Source: Hofstenia miamia
Lineage: Eukaryota; Xenacoelomorpha; Acoela; Hofsteniidae
NCBI GenBank assembly: GCA_900660155.1
Contig: CABFPE010000186.1
Location: 434,747-498,746, forward strand
DNA length: 64,000 bases
Direction: 5' to 3'
Below, piece by piece: positions 24,505-35,454 of the stretch (position 1 is its first letter; each line of letters opens with the position of its first letter). A model generated the notes under the pieces. The model had not been told where the DNA came from and made no database searches. It was given only the letters and a program-made list of their open reading frames with translations. The position numbers and the translations under genes were made by a program.

Positions 24505-24922
24505 GAAAAAGTGACTTTTGCGGTTTATGATTATTCAAATTATGAAATAGAAATTGTTCTATTTGAAAATGACTATTAGTCTTTTGCTCTTTTGTCTAAA
24601 TATTTGCCCCTCCCCCATCCCAATAGTCAACTTTTATAATTTTATAAGAAAATCAGAATTTGTATATCAAATAACACTGCACATTTTCGGATGACTACCA
24701 TTAATAAATGCACAAAATAATTGCCATTGTGGCCTTTACAATGGGCGGAAGCAAACAACTTGTTGAAATTGCTTTAGCGTGCTTTAAACCCAATTCCATT
24801 GAGGAGAGAGAGCTGTTTCAAAGGCTTGTTGATTGCCGCAGTATAGTGGGGATAGTGCACAAATGCATATGAAGAAATTGAATGGTTAGAAATTTGATGG
24901 CATCTCTTAACATTGATCAGCA

Positions 24923-25229
24923 CCCAGTAAACATAGAACTGTTGTAACGACGTCGTTTTTGTGGTGTATTGGCGTTTAATAGGCGTTGAATTGTTTGAGT
25001 GGCGTTTATAGTGCGGATTAGTGGTGGTGTACAATTCCATCTAGCAAAAAATATTTAAAAATAAGAATAATTTTATTATTATGACAATTTGAAGATAAAT
25101 TTTTTAAAAACTGCATTTTTATTGATAGTTTGTCGTTTTATTGTGAAAAGACGTTGTTTTGTAATGTCGTTTTAGTGTCGTTATTATGTCGTTCAGCGAC
25201 GTCGTTACGACAGTTCTGTGTTTACTGGG
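24923..25229. mobile_element. 307-bp MITE with roughly 33-bp inverted ends
   Basis: Left end CCCAGTAAACATAGAACTGT; right end, read inverted, CCCAGTAAACACAGAACTGT. The pairing continues through (t/c)gtaacgacgtcg. The interior is rich in 'gtcgtt' and 'gcgtt' motifs. No coding capacity. The superfamily cannot be assigned from the ends alone. Confidence 0.7.
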
Positions 25230-25302
25230 CATTTCAATTCCACTTTTTTGGCTGTAATTTGATATTTTATATTGTAGCACTAGATATTTTCGATATTTCT
25301 AA

Positions 25303-25655
25303 AATGTCATTTGTTGTGCAGGTAGATACAAGTCTTAGCTTAAACATGGATAAAAATTTACTGCTCTAGCTGTTATTCTAATGGGGTCCCTGAGTCAAAA
25401 TATTTACATTCTTTTCAAAGGGAAATGTTGGTTTTTCAAATGCTTTGCTTAAATCTGTTGTTGCAAATTTTAAATCTAAAGATGTCATTTATTGGGTAGA
25501 TAGACACTTCCTAGCTTAAAAATGAATACAATTTTTTCGCTCTAGCTTTTCTTCTAATGGGGTCCCAGAGTCAAAATATTTCTATTCTTTTTCAAACTGA
25601 AATGTTGGTTTTTAAAATGTTTTACCTAAATTAGTTGTTACATTTTAAACATTAT
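25303..25655. repeat. Two-unit tandem duplication of about 177 bp
   Basis: 25303-25480 and 25481-25655 share landmarks in order: atgtcattt...tagata, tagcttaaa, gctctagct, ttctaatggggtccc, gagtcaaaatattt, gaaatgttggttttt. They have diverged at roughly one base in five, so the duplication is old and not an assembly artefact. Confidence 0.6.
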
Positions 25656-26399
25656 GAATTGTCCTTAGTTTGTATTTTACATGACATATTAGGAAATAAA
25701 ATAAATCAAATATCAAGTAAATCTGATCCTAAAATGAATGTGGTGACAATATTTTAATTTGAACATTTGAATCATGTACATAATTCAGTATGAATTCATT
25801 AGAATATATAGAAAATGTAAGGCTGAAAATACCAATATTATTTAATTTATTAATTTTTTTAATCTTCATTATTATAGTGTATCATATACAAATATGTATA
25901 TATTTCAGCTTTAAATAATATTTTTTTAGAAATATATGGCTTGTTCATTTACTCTTATCTTGAAATTTCAAGCTAATATATTATTTAATGACTGCTAGAT
26001 TTAAGTCTAATTTCATTTTTTGAAAGTACTAACAAACTATTTATTGCAAAAATCCCTGATAATATTATTTACATTTAATCAAAGTGATCTTAATTCCAAT
26101 ATTTTATTATTAATTCCATAATTTTACCTACATATTCTCTTGAATTTTAGCAAACCAAATCATTTAACTAAACTTATGCAGGTCAACTTCAGTCCAATGC
26201 AATATTTACTTGTACAAGCAGAGCATTTGTGCATAATGTTATCCAAGCATTCAATGTAAAAATATGATAAATTTCTCGCCATTACATTTGCATTGAGATA
26301 ATCAAAAAGCAAATGATAATTTCAATAATTTAGAAAAAGATTTGAGGATTTTACATTTAATGAAGAGAAGCAGATTTTTAGAAAGGCTGGATATCAGAG
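25656..26399. other. Non-coding stretch before the intact LINE
   Basis: AT-rich with no supported feature. The LINE 5' end must lie near its end, but no sharp boundary or target duplication could be found. Confidence 0.35.
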
Positions 26400-26429
26400 T
26401 AAGAAGTTTAGAATATTATTTACGCTGAG

Positions 26430-27548
26430 ATGATTTCTCCGCGAGCGGTTGGTCCCGCTGAGCTCTCCGTCCTACGTTCACTCGGTAGTGAGAATTTCAT
26501 AACGAGTGAGCGTAGCAGAATCACGTCTGCTAAACTTCTAGCTCCCTTCAACAATCTATCAAAGGAAGAGCTTTTAACATTGCACAGCTTACTCCACACC
26601 GTTCTCGCACACGAAGAAAAGGAGGTTCCGCCGTTCAAAACTCCAGAGAAAGATGAATGGACACAAGTTTCACCGCCTAAAAAAACCGTTGCAACATCAC
26701 CCATCATCACAAATTCATCCGCTTCCTCACAAACACAGGACGTACGAAAACGACGCGCCAAACGACTGCGAACAGATGCAGGTATGCTTATTTTAGGAAC
26801 CTCAATGTATCGATACCTACAAGCACCCGCCCTACTAAAGAAAGACACAGTTGCAGTACATTCATATCCGGGAGCAACTATAGAAGAGATGACTGAAACA
26901 ATTAAAGAATACACGCCGTCGGACAACATTAAAAAAATACTTGTCACCGTTGGCAGAAATGATGTAATGCAACAGAAAACTGAATACACGATTTTATTTA
27001 AAAATTTAATTAACGCCTTAAAACATATTTTTAGGTCCGCTGTAATTTTTGTAGGAGAAGTCGCACCGTTTCCAGATGATAGCACGTTGAATAAAAAGAT
27101 TCAAGAACTTAATTTTCTTATCCACCAAAATGCGAAAATTCTAGGGTATACCGTTTTTCACAACTTTCAATCTTTTTATTTAGGAAATAACATCAACCGT
27201 AAATTATTTGCACAGGATGGTATCCATTTCTCAAGAAGAGGATACTCAACACTAGCGCGCAAGATCAAAGAATTCTTTGATGAAATACCGCCCCGTACTC
27301 AACGCTATTTCAGCACTGCACCGCCACGTTTCAACCGCCATGCCGCTACCTTCACGTCGCCCACGTTTAAACACACGCAGCGCCAATCATTTCTTCCGCC
27401 TCATCAGTTTAATGGGCCTAATCAACGCGCACCACAGCATTTTCATAAAACCTACGCTTCCGCCCTGTCATCTCCGCCGCCAAATTTCTTCACACTAGCA
27501 GAAATTCACAAGCTAAGATCTTTCCTAACTTTCAACAATGTCTTGTAA
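26430..27548 (+). CDS. LINE ORF1 protein with SGNH-hydrolase (esterase-like) domain
   Basis: 372 residues. Residues 118-282 form an SGNH/GDSL hydrolase fold: block I is ILGTSMYRYL with Ser125 in the nucleophile position; SYPGATIEEM (145-154) follows; VGRND (174-178) carries the conserved Gly and Asn; DGIHFSRRGYSTLARKI (263-279) supplies Asp263 and His266 of the triad. Esterase-type ORF1 proteins are known from CR1-like LINEs, where they are thought to assist the ribonucleoprotein, possibly at membranes. A basic patch RKRRAKRLR (106-114) precedes the domain and a Pro/Phe-rich, basic tail follows it, both suitable for RNA binding. The start codon opens the GC-richer element sequence. The stop overlaps the ORF2 start by 11 bases. 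Confidence 0.85.
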   Translation: MISPRAVGPAELSVLRSLGSENFITSERSRITSAKLLAPFNNLSKEELLTLHSLLHTVLAHEEKEVPPFKTPEKDEWTQVSPPKKTVATSPIITNSSASSQTQDVRKRRAKRLRTDAGMLILGTSMYRYLQAPALLKKDTVAVHSYPGATIEEMTETIKEYTPSDNIKKILVTVGRNDVMQQKTEYTILFKNLINALKHIFRSAVIFVGEVAPFPDDSTLNKKIQELNFLIHQNAKILGYTVFHNFQSFYLGNNINRKLFAQDGIHFSRRGYSTLARKIKEFFDEIPPRTQRYFSTAPPRFNRHAATFTSPTFKHTQRQSFLPPHQFNGPNQRAPQHFHKTYASALSSPPPNFFTLAEIHKLRSFLTFNNVL

Positions 27549-30500
27549 ATATTTATATTTTGTGCATTTACTAACGACGCTCAGGCTATGGAAATTTCAT
27601 CATCTAAATGCTAAAAATTATTTTCATTCAAAATTTTTAATCCTTCTTTTGTTATTTAACTTATTTTATTGTCATAAAAAATATGAAACTACCCATGTTT
27701 TGAATATAAAAAGAAGAAAAGTATGCTATTATAAATTAATTCATTATTCTCCTATTAACAACAAAAACATCTTCATCGTGTTTATCAGCTTTAAAAAATT
27801 ACTAAGTATCTCAATATTTTTTTCCTTATTATTAATTCTTCATGGCATTGAAAAGAACCCTGGTCCGATTTTAGATTACGATACTTATTTCGATAGATTG
27901 AATGCAAAAAATAACACTATTAACTATGTGCATATAAATTTTCAAAACCTGTCAAAGAAAAATTTTGAATTTAAGCAATTTATGTCTAATTTTAAAAATG
28001 ATGTTATTCTAGGAATCTCGGAAACCTGGTTGTCGAACAAAGACTTTGATAATTGTTGGTCATTCAATAAATCATTTTGTTTGTTTAGAAAAGATAGGCA
28101 AACTAATAATCTATTAGGAAAATCCAGTGGTGGAGGTGTCTCATTATTAATACCAAAAATTTTCAAACCTAAATTACGCGAAGATATAAAGTATAGCGAC
28201 GTATCTAAATTTGAAAGCTTATGGGTAGAAATATCAAATCCCTTAGGAAATGCTACATATAAAAAACAACTGATAAATGTTTCTTATTCTCCGCACAAAA
28301 AATACTCGAATTATTTCATTGAGCAATTGGAAAATGAATTGGTTTTAGCTGTTTCTGAAAATAAAGACATTATTTTAATGGGAGACTACAACATTAATTA
28401 TTTGGACCAAAAAGAACGAGATAAAATTGACAATTTACTAAATATGTTTAATCTGAATATTGTTAATAAAATTACGCCGTCAAGGGTCACTGCAACGAGT
28501 AGCACGCTTATTGATTACTTCATAATGTCAGATAATGATTTTTCAAAACTTACATATTTTACAGCTGAATGTCCGTTCTCCGATCATTGCATTACTTCCA
28601 TTAGCTTTATAACAACGAAACCAGTAAATTCAATAGTTAGGAAATGGACCACAATTCGGGAAAAAAATAATCATAATGTTGAAAAACTAAAATTATCGCT
28701 GACTTCTGAACATTGGCATGAAGTGTATTATGCACAAGATACTAATTCTATGATGGAAAATTTCATTTCAATCTTTGAAAAACACCTTAATATTTTCTGT
28801 CCAGAAAAGAAGATCTTAATTAACAAAAATTTTAAAAATTGTGCCTCTAAATATAACAAATCTAAACCTTGGTTAACTGATTTATCCAAAAAATTGATTA
28901 TTGAAAAGAAAAATGCTTTTAAAAATTTCTTATTGACAAAATCTAGCGAAAATTTCTTAGCTTATAAAAAAGCAAGAAATTTATCAAATATTGAAAATCG
29001 TAAATCTTTTAATAAATATATTAAAAATGAATTCAAAATTTTACCAAACCAAAAGTCCAAATGGAAACTCATTCATGAGATTGCTAACACTGCAAAATCT
29101 AAATCTACAATCATTGAGGAGATTAGAGACTCGGATGGGAACTCATTTACAAATGATTTTGACATTACTAATGTACTAAACGAAACATTTGTTAACTTGG
29201 GAAAATTTAAAGGACCCTATATCAAATATCAATCACCAAATATTAATAATAAAATACCCGAATTCATTTTTCGTTTTTCTACTACATACGAAATGATTAA
29301 AGCAATTAATAAACTAAAACCCAATAAATCTAGTGGTCCATCTAAAATTCCTTCCTGGATATTAAAAGTAACTGCCTCTATAATTGCTGAGCCTTTAAAT
29401 TTCATCTTCAATGAATCCTTAAAACAGAACAATTTTCCAAATCGTTTGAAACAAGCATATATTACTCCGGTTTTCAAAAAGAAAGATGCAACTTTAGCTA
29501 TTAATTATAGGCCGATCTCAATTACTTCGCCAATAAGTAAAATTTTCGAACGTCTCTTACATAATCAAATTAGTGACCACCTTTCAAAACACCAATTAAT
29601 GTCAAAAACACAATTTGGTTTCCGCAAGAATTTTTCAACTGATGATGCTCTTTTGTATGCTACCGAAAATTGGCGATCATCTCTTGACTCTGACAAATTT
29701 GTTGCAGTGGCCTGCCTTGATCTTTCAAAAGCTTTTGACTCTATTAATCACGATATCTTATATAAGAAATTAGAAAAGCTAAGATTTTCTGAAAGTAGCG
29801 TTAAATTAATATCAAGTTATCTAACAAATAGAATTCAGTGCGTCAAATTAAATAATACTTGCTCTAATTGGCTCTCTATAAAAAACGGAGTACCGCAAGG
29901 TACCATTCTTGGACCGCTACTTTTTAACATATATGTAAACGACATGCAGCAACATACGAATTGTCAATTGATTCAATACGCCGATGATACATGCATTTTT
30001 AGTGGAAATACATCCTTAAATCAAGCAATAAATGATGTAGAACAAAATTGTGAAAAATTGAGTAAATATTTCAACATGCACAAATTAAACAACAACAGTG
30101 AAAAAACTGAATTTTGCATCTTGAATCCTCAGGGGAAAAGTGTATTCCTACCCAATTCTTCACTTACTTTTAATAACGCCTCAATCTCCCCTAAAGAATC
30201 CTTCAAATATCTTGGTATAACTATTGACTCAAAATTAACATACAAGCAGCAAGTAAAAGAAATTTTAAAACGCATGGCAATGAGTATTAAAACATTATCA
30301 CACGTAGCTGAACATTTACCCTCTGCCATTATGATTCAATTATTTCATGCTCTAGTAATGAGTCATCTTAATTATGCAAATACACTTTTTTCAAGCTTAA
30401 ATGAATCATTAGTAAAAAAACTTACAATACAATTAAAATGGGCATTGAATGTTTGTCAGAAAAACTGCTCCAAAACAAGAAATTACATTTTGTCATCTTT

Positions 30501-30852
30501 GCTGTTTCCAAATCAACTCTTTATTTTTAATATTTTGATAAAGTTTTTTAAAATAACAAATCAATTACCTCCTTATAATTCAATATCATTTCCAAACTTT
30601 TTTCATAAGCGCAATATAAGAACTAATCATTATACTAGCATTAAATTTCGTAAAAAAATCAAGCAACAGTCTTTTATTAATGTTGCAATTCGCAATTGGA
30701 ATCGATTACCAAGTGAAATTAAAATGATTAAGAGTGCAATTACGTTTAAAAGAAAATTAAAAGCATTTATGTTGAAGGAAAAATTCATTTTGGGTAAATC
30801 ATGGTTAGGATTCAAATTTTACAATAAAGATTATACAATAACGCGCAATTAA
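27538..30852 (+). CDS. LINE ORF2: AP-endonuclease and reverse transcriptase with 2A-like leader
   Basis: 1104 residues carrying out target-primed reverse transcription. A hydrophobic leader (residues 31-44 and 78-101) ends in LHGIEKNPGP (101-110), which matches the 2A ribosome-skipping core NPGP. The usual Asp of G-D-V/I-E is replaced, so activity is uncertain. An APE-type endonuclease spans about 128-355: NFQNL, ISETWL (Glu162), MGDYNI, STLIDYF and SDH. The reverse transcriptase spans about 590-850: NYRPIS, TQFGFR, CLDLSKAFD, GVPQGTILGPLLFNIY and YADD (814-817). The thumb and C-terminal region follow to the N-W-N-R-L-P motif near the end. There are no stops or frameshifts. The ATG overlaps the end of ORF1, suggesting reinitiation after termination. 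The family call is firm. Confidence 0.9.
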   Translation: MSCKYLYFVHLLTTLRLWKFHHLNAKNYFHSKFLILLLLFNLFYCHKKYETTHVLNIKRRKVCYYKLIHYSPINNKNIFIVFISFKKLLSISIFFSLLLILHGIEKNPGPILDYDTYFDRLNAKNNTINYVHINFQNLSKKNFEFKQFMSNFKNDVILGISETWLSNKDFDNCWSFNKSFCLFRKDRQTNNLLGKSSGGGVSLLIPKIFKPKLREDIKYSDVSKFESLWVEISNPLGNATYKKQLINVSYSPHKKYSNYFIEQLENELVLAVSENKDIILMGDYNINYLDQKERDKIDNLLNMFNLNIVNKITPSRVTATSSTLIDYFIMSDNDFSKLTYFTAECPFSDHCITSISFITTKPVNSIVRKWTTIREKNNHNVEKLKLSLTSEHWHEVYYAQDTNSMMENFISIFEKHLNIFCPEKKILINKNFKNCASKYNKSKPWLTDLSKKLIIEKKNAFKNFLLTKSSENFLAYKKARNLSNIENRKSFNKYIKNEFKILPNQKSKWKLIHEIANTAKSKSTIIEEIRDSDGNSFTNDFDITNVLNETFVNLGKFKGPYIKYQSPNINNKIPEFIFRFSTTYEMIKAINKLKPNKSSGPSKIPSWILKVTASIIAEPLNFIFNESLKQNNFPNRLKQAYITPVFKKKDATLAINYRPISITSPISKIFERLLHNQISDHLSKHQLMSKTQFGFRKNFSTDDALLYATENWRSSLDSDKFVAVACLDLSKAFDSINHDILYKKLEKLRFSESSVKLISSYLTNRIQCVKLNNTCSNWLSIKNGVPQGTILGPLLFNIYVNDMQQHTNCQLIQYADDTCIFSGNTSLNQAINDVEQNCEKLSKYFNMHKLNNNSEKTEFCILNPQGKSVFLPNSSLTFNNASISPKESFKYLGITIDSKLTYKQQVKEILKRMAMSIKTLSHVAEHLPSAIMIQLFHALVMSHLNYANTLFSSLNESLVKKLTIQLKWALNVCQKNCSKTRNYILSSLLFPNQLFIFNILIKFFKITNQLPPYNSISFPNFFHKRNIRTNHYTSIKFRKKIKQQSFINVAIRNWNRLPSEIKMIKSAITFKRKLKAFMLKEKFILGKSWLGFKFYNKDYTITRN

Positions 30853-30932
30853 TTTCCATAGCCTGAACAGAACAGATTTTGTAGTCCTATTTTTTTTTGT
30901 AAATATAGTTATTTGTTATCATTCTTGACGCT

Positions 30933-30976
30933 ATTCAGATAATAACCAGTTTTGTAATTGAAAATATTATCTGAAT
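30933..30976 (+). promoter_or_regulatory. 3' stem-loop of the LINE RNA
   Basis: ATTCAGATAAT (30933-30943) and ATTATCTGAAT (30966-30976) are perfect 11-base complements around a 22-base loop, just before the tail. In CR1/L2-type elements a 3' hairpin is commonly the recognition site for the element's own reverse transcriptase; that role is inferred here. The AATAAA overlapping its 3' side may act as a poly(A) signal. Confidence 0.7.
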
Positions 30977-30984
30977 AAAGAATA

Positions 30985-31010
30985 TCTTATCTTATCTTAT
31001 CTTATCTTAT
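30985..31010 (+). repeat. (TCTTA)5 tail closing the LINE
   Basis: Five exact TCTTA units directly follow the stem-loop and end the element. LINEs of the CR1/L2 group end in short tandem repeats instead of poly(A), produced by slippage of the reverse transcriptase during priming. Confidence 0.8.
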
Positions 31011-34000
31011 TTTAGCTAAAAGTGCAGCAATATATTTTCTTTTTAACATACTTTAAACAATTCATTGTCAAAATATAATATTATATATTATCAATAACAT
31101 CATCATATTTGAATGAAATTTTTACAAAATCAACATTTCTAGTAACCAAAGAGATATTAATAATTGCTAATTTTTTTCATTAGTTCCTTAAAGTAGCTTG
31201 TTATATATAATTGTAATCTATGGGAAATTGTTTTTCACCTCATTCAGCCTTTCACTTGCAGGGGCTGATTATGATATGGTACCAATAGTGGTGATGTAGG
31301 TATTTTCATTAGGTGTTGGGGGGGGGCAAGGTCCACATTTTATTAACATACGAAATAACTATAAGTAATTTTACTGTTTAAATTATAATTTCTGTCATTT
31401 CAATTTTAGGAAGACAACTGGGTACCATACAATTATGTACCATACTAGGAATACTATAATTGAATAGGTAGAAAACGAATTTATGGCCATTATAGATGTC
31501 AAACTTAAAAGTATGGCTGTGCTGCAATTGAAATCCATAAATTTATTGTTACATATACAGTAATTATATTGAGTTGCTAGTTTTATGTCATATATGTTAT
31601 TTTTGCAACAATTCCATGGGTAAAAATTTATTTTACATTGTTTTGAACAAGAAAACAACACTTTGATAGAATCACAATTTGTAAGTGTTGTGCTAAACTT
31701 TAGTAAGCAGCTTAATTTGATAAAATACACAAATACTAAAGTTGAATTTTTTTCCTATTTGTAATAGTAGGCGTTTGCTCCTAACAAAGTGAGTTGTATT
31801 GGAAAACAAACAAAAAATTGTTTTATTTCAAAATTTGTTTTGGAATGCTTCAAAATCGTTCCACAAACTTGCTTGTGCTGTCACTACAATTTCATATTAT
31901 ATAAATTTCAGTTTGCAATTTGACTTTTACTTTGCAAAATATTCGAAATCACGTTATTAATTTGCTATTACTACATGTATCCTAGATGCATTTTACAATC
32001 ATTCGCCATCTATTCTATAATGGCAATGTTGCATGGACGAAATATTGGAATTATGAAGTTCTAACAAATTTCAACTAGGCATATATTAGCTATTCCATAA
32101 ATGACAACCATGCTTGGGGTAACACAGCGAAATTATTAGCCACATGAATTTATAAATTCTCTAAATATTTATGTGATAACAAAATTATTTTCAAATTGTA
32201 CAAGCATTTGCTCAGCACATATAATATAACTCACGTTTTACATCAGCACATCACAACAAAGAAATTATTTTACTTGATACTATTTTGCTGATAAGGTTTA
32301 GCACCTGTTGAAAGGCTTGAGTTAATAGGTGAAAACGTGTACATTTGAAGTAAACCAGACTAACTCACTCCACAACAACACTACAGCTAGACAAACGCAT
32401 TTTTGAAATTATTTACAAGAAATGTGTTCAAAACCCCAACTCATATGCATAGTGATTTTTCAAAATGGATGTTTTCCATTAATACATAGAACGTTATTAA
32501 TTTTAAAATGCTTTCCACAGTTCAGACTCTAAATCAAACTGCAGACGTTCATGAGAATCAGAGCACAAAAACCGATTGCCAAGATGTACTACTCAAGAGA
32601 TAGATGATGATTTGATTTGTTTGCAAAACACTTGCATTTGCATAATGGAATGATTTGTTTGCAAAACACTTGCATTTGCATAATGGAATGATTTTATTCA
32701 AAAAACCGACTTGTACAAATTAAAATGGGAAATTTTATGCTGGTGCATTTGACTTTCTACCAGGATCTATTTTTAAGTTTAGCACTTTACAGGTAAATTA
32801 ATTTGTAGTTTGAGAACATGTTTGAAGCAAATCATTTCATAATTTACATATTTGACCAATATGCAGGCTTGCATATGAAAATGCGATTGTCTTCTAGATT
32901 TACACAACTATTTTAGAAACATGTCCACATTTGTCCACAATTCTTAGAGCTATGTACACTGATAATGGTCCTGAGGGATGAGAATTTTACTGGTTTCAGT
33001 CCCATTTAGTCTCATTAGATCAGGTAGCTACACTGGTTCAAGCTTGCTCTCAAGTACTTAACTGTTCAGAAGTTGCCCAATTCTTACCAGGTTCTGGCTT
33101 TGTGGAGTCAATTTTCCCTCAAAGGGTGTTTGTTATTGATTTTGTCACTCAGTGTCTTCCTTGGTGCTTTGAAAGTGGCAAAGCAGACTGTATTGACGTT
33201 ACATGATGTCATGCACAGCAACACATTTGTTATCTAATGCATGGCAAACTTACTCCCATCTTATAGTATTAAATTTGTAATAATGAGTAAATTTTGATCA
33301 GTTATCACTTTACAGAACAAAGCATGCAATGCGTAGTAAAGCAGTTGAACAATTTAATCAGCATAATTTACTTTTATAAAATTGTGTGGAACAAATGAAT
33401 TATTGGCACATCATAAAATTAATTATCAATAATGTCTGAAAGTAGAATTCCTAGATATGCCATATTTCCTACAATAATAATATGCTTCATTTCTTGCAGG
33501 TATGCTTTGTCTGCCACCAGGCCATGAAACTTTCAAAGTCACAGATAAAATGTCATATTAGATATTTATAACTAATATAGAATGACATTGATAGAACATC
33601 TCAGTATCACAAATATCTGTTAATAAAAGTAAATAGATTACTATTTAATCCCTGTATTTTCTAATTTTAGTAACTTCAGGATGTTTGCTGACCCAGCTGC
33701 AACTGTGCCCGGTTTTTGGAAGCATGGCCCTGTACAGCACGGTGGATTTTAAGCACAGCATGCCATGGCATGGTTTTTCAAAAATATTAAAGTGTGGTTT
33801 TTAAAATTTTCAAAATTTCAAACTCATGCCAGAATCATTTAATATATTATAAACTGAAAATTGTACAAAGAATAATTCTGAGTTTCAGACAATTGTGTAT
33901 TCCATAGATTTGGGTCATGGCCAGTGTGCTGTCATGTTTACATACATGAAAAAAATACATGGAATGACTGAATTTGGTACATACATGTACATTCATGAAC

Positions 34001-34437
34001 TATTTTGAGATACAAACACAATGGATGCTTGCCAAAATAAGCATCAGATTTTGAATCCATGATATGCATGAACAGTCTCTCAACCCAAGTTCAACACATG
34101 CAAGATTAATTAAAATGACATCACAGACATTGTTAAAATCACTAAACAAACATACCCACACAAGACTTTAAAGATCACAAGGGTGTAAGTCAGAATAATA
34201 GCCCTATAATTGCTGACTGTTTGTGCATTATTGTTGTTTTCCTGTCTAGTCTTGTCATATGCAGCACATGCACATTATGTAGCTAATGTGCATACATACT
34301 CCTGTGTGTAGCCTTGTCAACAAACTCTTAATAGCTGGGTGCATTAAACAACTCCTTCATTAAACAAGCAGGTCAGTTTCCTCAGTATCCATCTGCTATT
34401 GCCAGGACTACCTACCTGTCACACAATCATCAATCAT
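31011..34437. other. Long non-coding stretch
   Basis: AT-rich. A poly-G run (nine bases) lies at 31318-31326. A perfect tandem pair of a 38-base unit (gatttgtttgcaaaacactt...) lies at 32614-32689. The 32940-33220 segment is GC-richer with no convincing protein. Nothing else supported. Confidence 0.4.
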
Positions 34438-35400
34438 GCCATCTGAGAAGCCAGCAACATATCCTGTTGACTACAAATCATTATTTTTATTTCCAACAGA
34501 TGACAGAACTTTTTAGGCAGCCTGTAAACTCTGTCCACGAAAGTACAAGTTTTTAAAGAGCACCAAAGACAATTTGCTCAAGCAATTGCAGCAAAGCCAT
34601 TCAACAGAACCACAAGAATTCTATACTAAAAGCTCAAAGACAATATAAAGTTCGACTTTCTAAATCAACCAAGCTGGTGCTGTGTGAGTGAAGCTACCAC
34701 AATTTTAATAACAACTGAAATCACAAAACAGATAGTCCATCATCTCAATGTCAAGGGTGGCCTTACTTTGATGTGCATATATCAACCTTGGTTCCAGAGC
34801 TTTATGAATACTGGGGAGCTACATTACAACCCTGTTGGCTATCACATAGCTGTCACCACTCAGCATGACATGGCTGCCTAGAGTTCCACCATGCTGGTCA
34901 ACAATATTAGAGCTACTAGATGGAAAGCCAGCTGCACACTAGATTGTTGGACTGGGGGAAATTGTTGGTGCTTCCTGTTGTACTTTGATGAACTTCCACC
35001 ACCACATGATGCTAACAACATTATATATGGAGTATATATGGGGTAAATAATGGAGACTACCCAGACCAAACTGCCTGTATTAAACTTGATTACTGATACT
35101 GCTTCAAACCTGAAGGCAGAATTCAATGTCTCTTTCTCTGACAGTCAATGATGATGGTGAGTAATTTTCTGATGATCAGGAAGGCTACCAGCATTACCCC
35201 ATGGATACTGATCTTGATGCATTCAACATTCAACACATTGGCCATGTTCCAAATGTGCATGTGAACCAGCCTCAGTGGAATGAATGCATTGTGCATGTCC
35301 TCTAACTGGTAGTTGGTAATGGTCTCAAGAAGCTTTGTGGTTATTCTCACATCCTGGACTTAATTGGGAAGGCAAATTCAATCATGACACTCAACAACCA
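34438..35400 (+). pseudogene. Decayed hAT transposase with BED zinc finger
   Basis: The frame starting at 34438 encodes a BED-type finger: AACKLCPRKYKFLKSTKDNL, then LKQLQQSHS, with the C-x2-C and H pattern, interrupted by one stop. About 34735-34860 gives HHLNVKGGLTLMCIYQPWFQ, like the pre-catalytic 'P-L-S-x-V-E-x-P-W-F' region of hAT transposases. Near 35090, LITDTASNLKAEFNVSF matches the T-D-x-A-S-N-M block. At about 35270-35390, PQWNECIVHVL is followed by LVVGNGLKKL and DLIGKANSIM, like the R-C-A-A-H-x-L-Q-L block. Stops and frame changes separate these pieces, so the gene is dead. No terminal repeats were found. Confidence 0.6.
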
Positions 35401-35454
35401 ACCATACCACTTCACATATGCAATTGATAATTGCGTTCCTTTGCTGAAAAAGAC

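Larger units (their letters stand above)
26400..31010 (+). mobile_element. Apparently intact two-ORF LINE of the CR1/L2 type
   Basis: Both reading frames are open, a 3' stem-loop and a short-repeat tail are present, and no internal damage is seen. An SGNH-type ORF1, an APE endonuclease plus reverse transcriptase ORF2, and a microsatellite-like 3' tail are the hallmarks of the CR1/L2 group. The 5' boundary is approximate; base composition changes sharply near 26420. No target-site duplication was identified. Of the roughly ten LINE copies in the window this is the only one not visibly broken, so it is probably young and may be active. Confidence 0.85.

Noticed and set aside
26420-27085. 221-codon minus-strand frame over LINE ORF1
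   Set aside because: It is the antisense shadow of the SGNH ORF1, with no recognisable content of its own.
32940-33220. Possible integrase-like stretch (TDNGPEG) near 32950
   Set aside because: A single short TDNG match without the other integrase blocks; judged chance.
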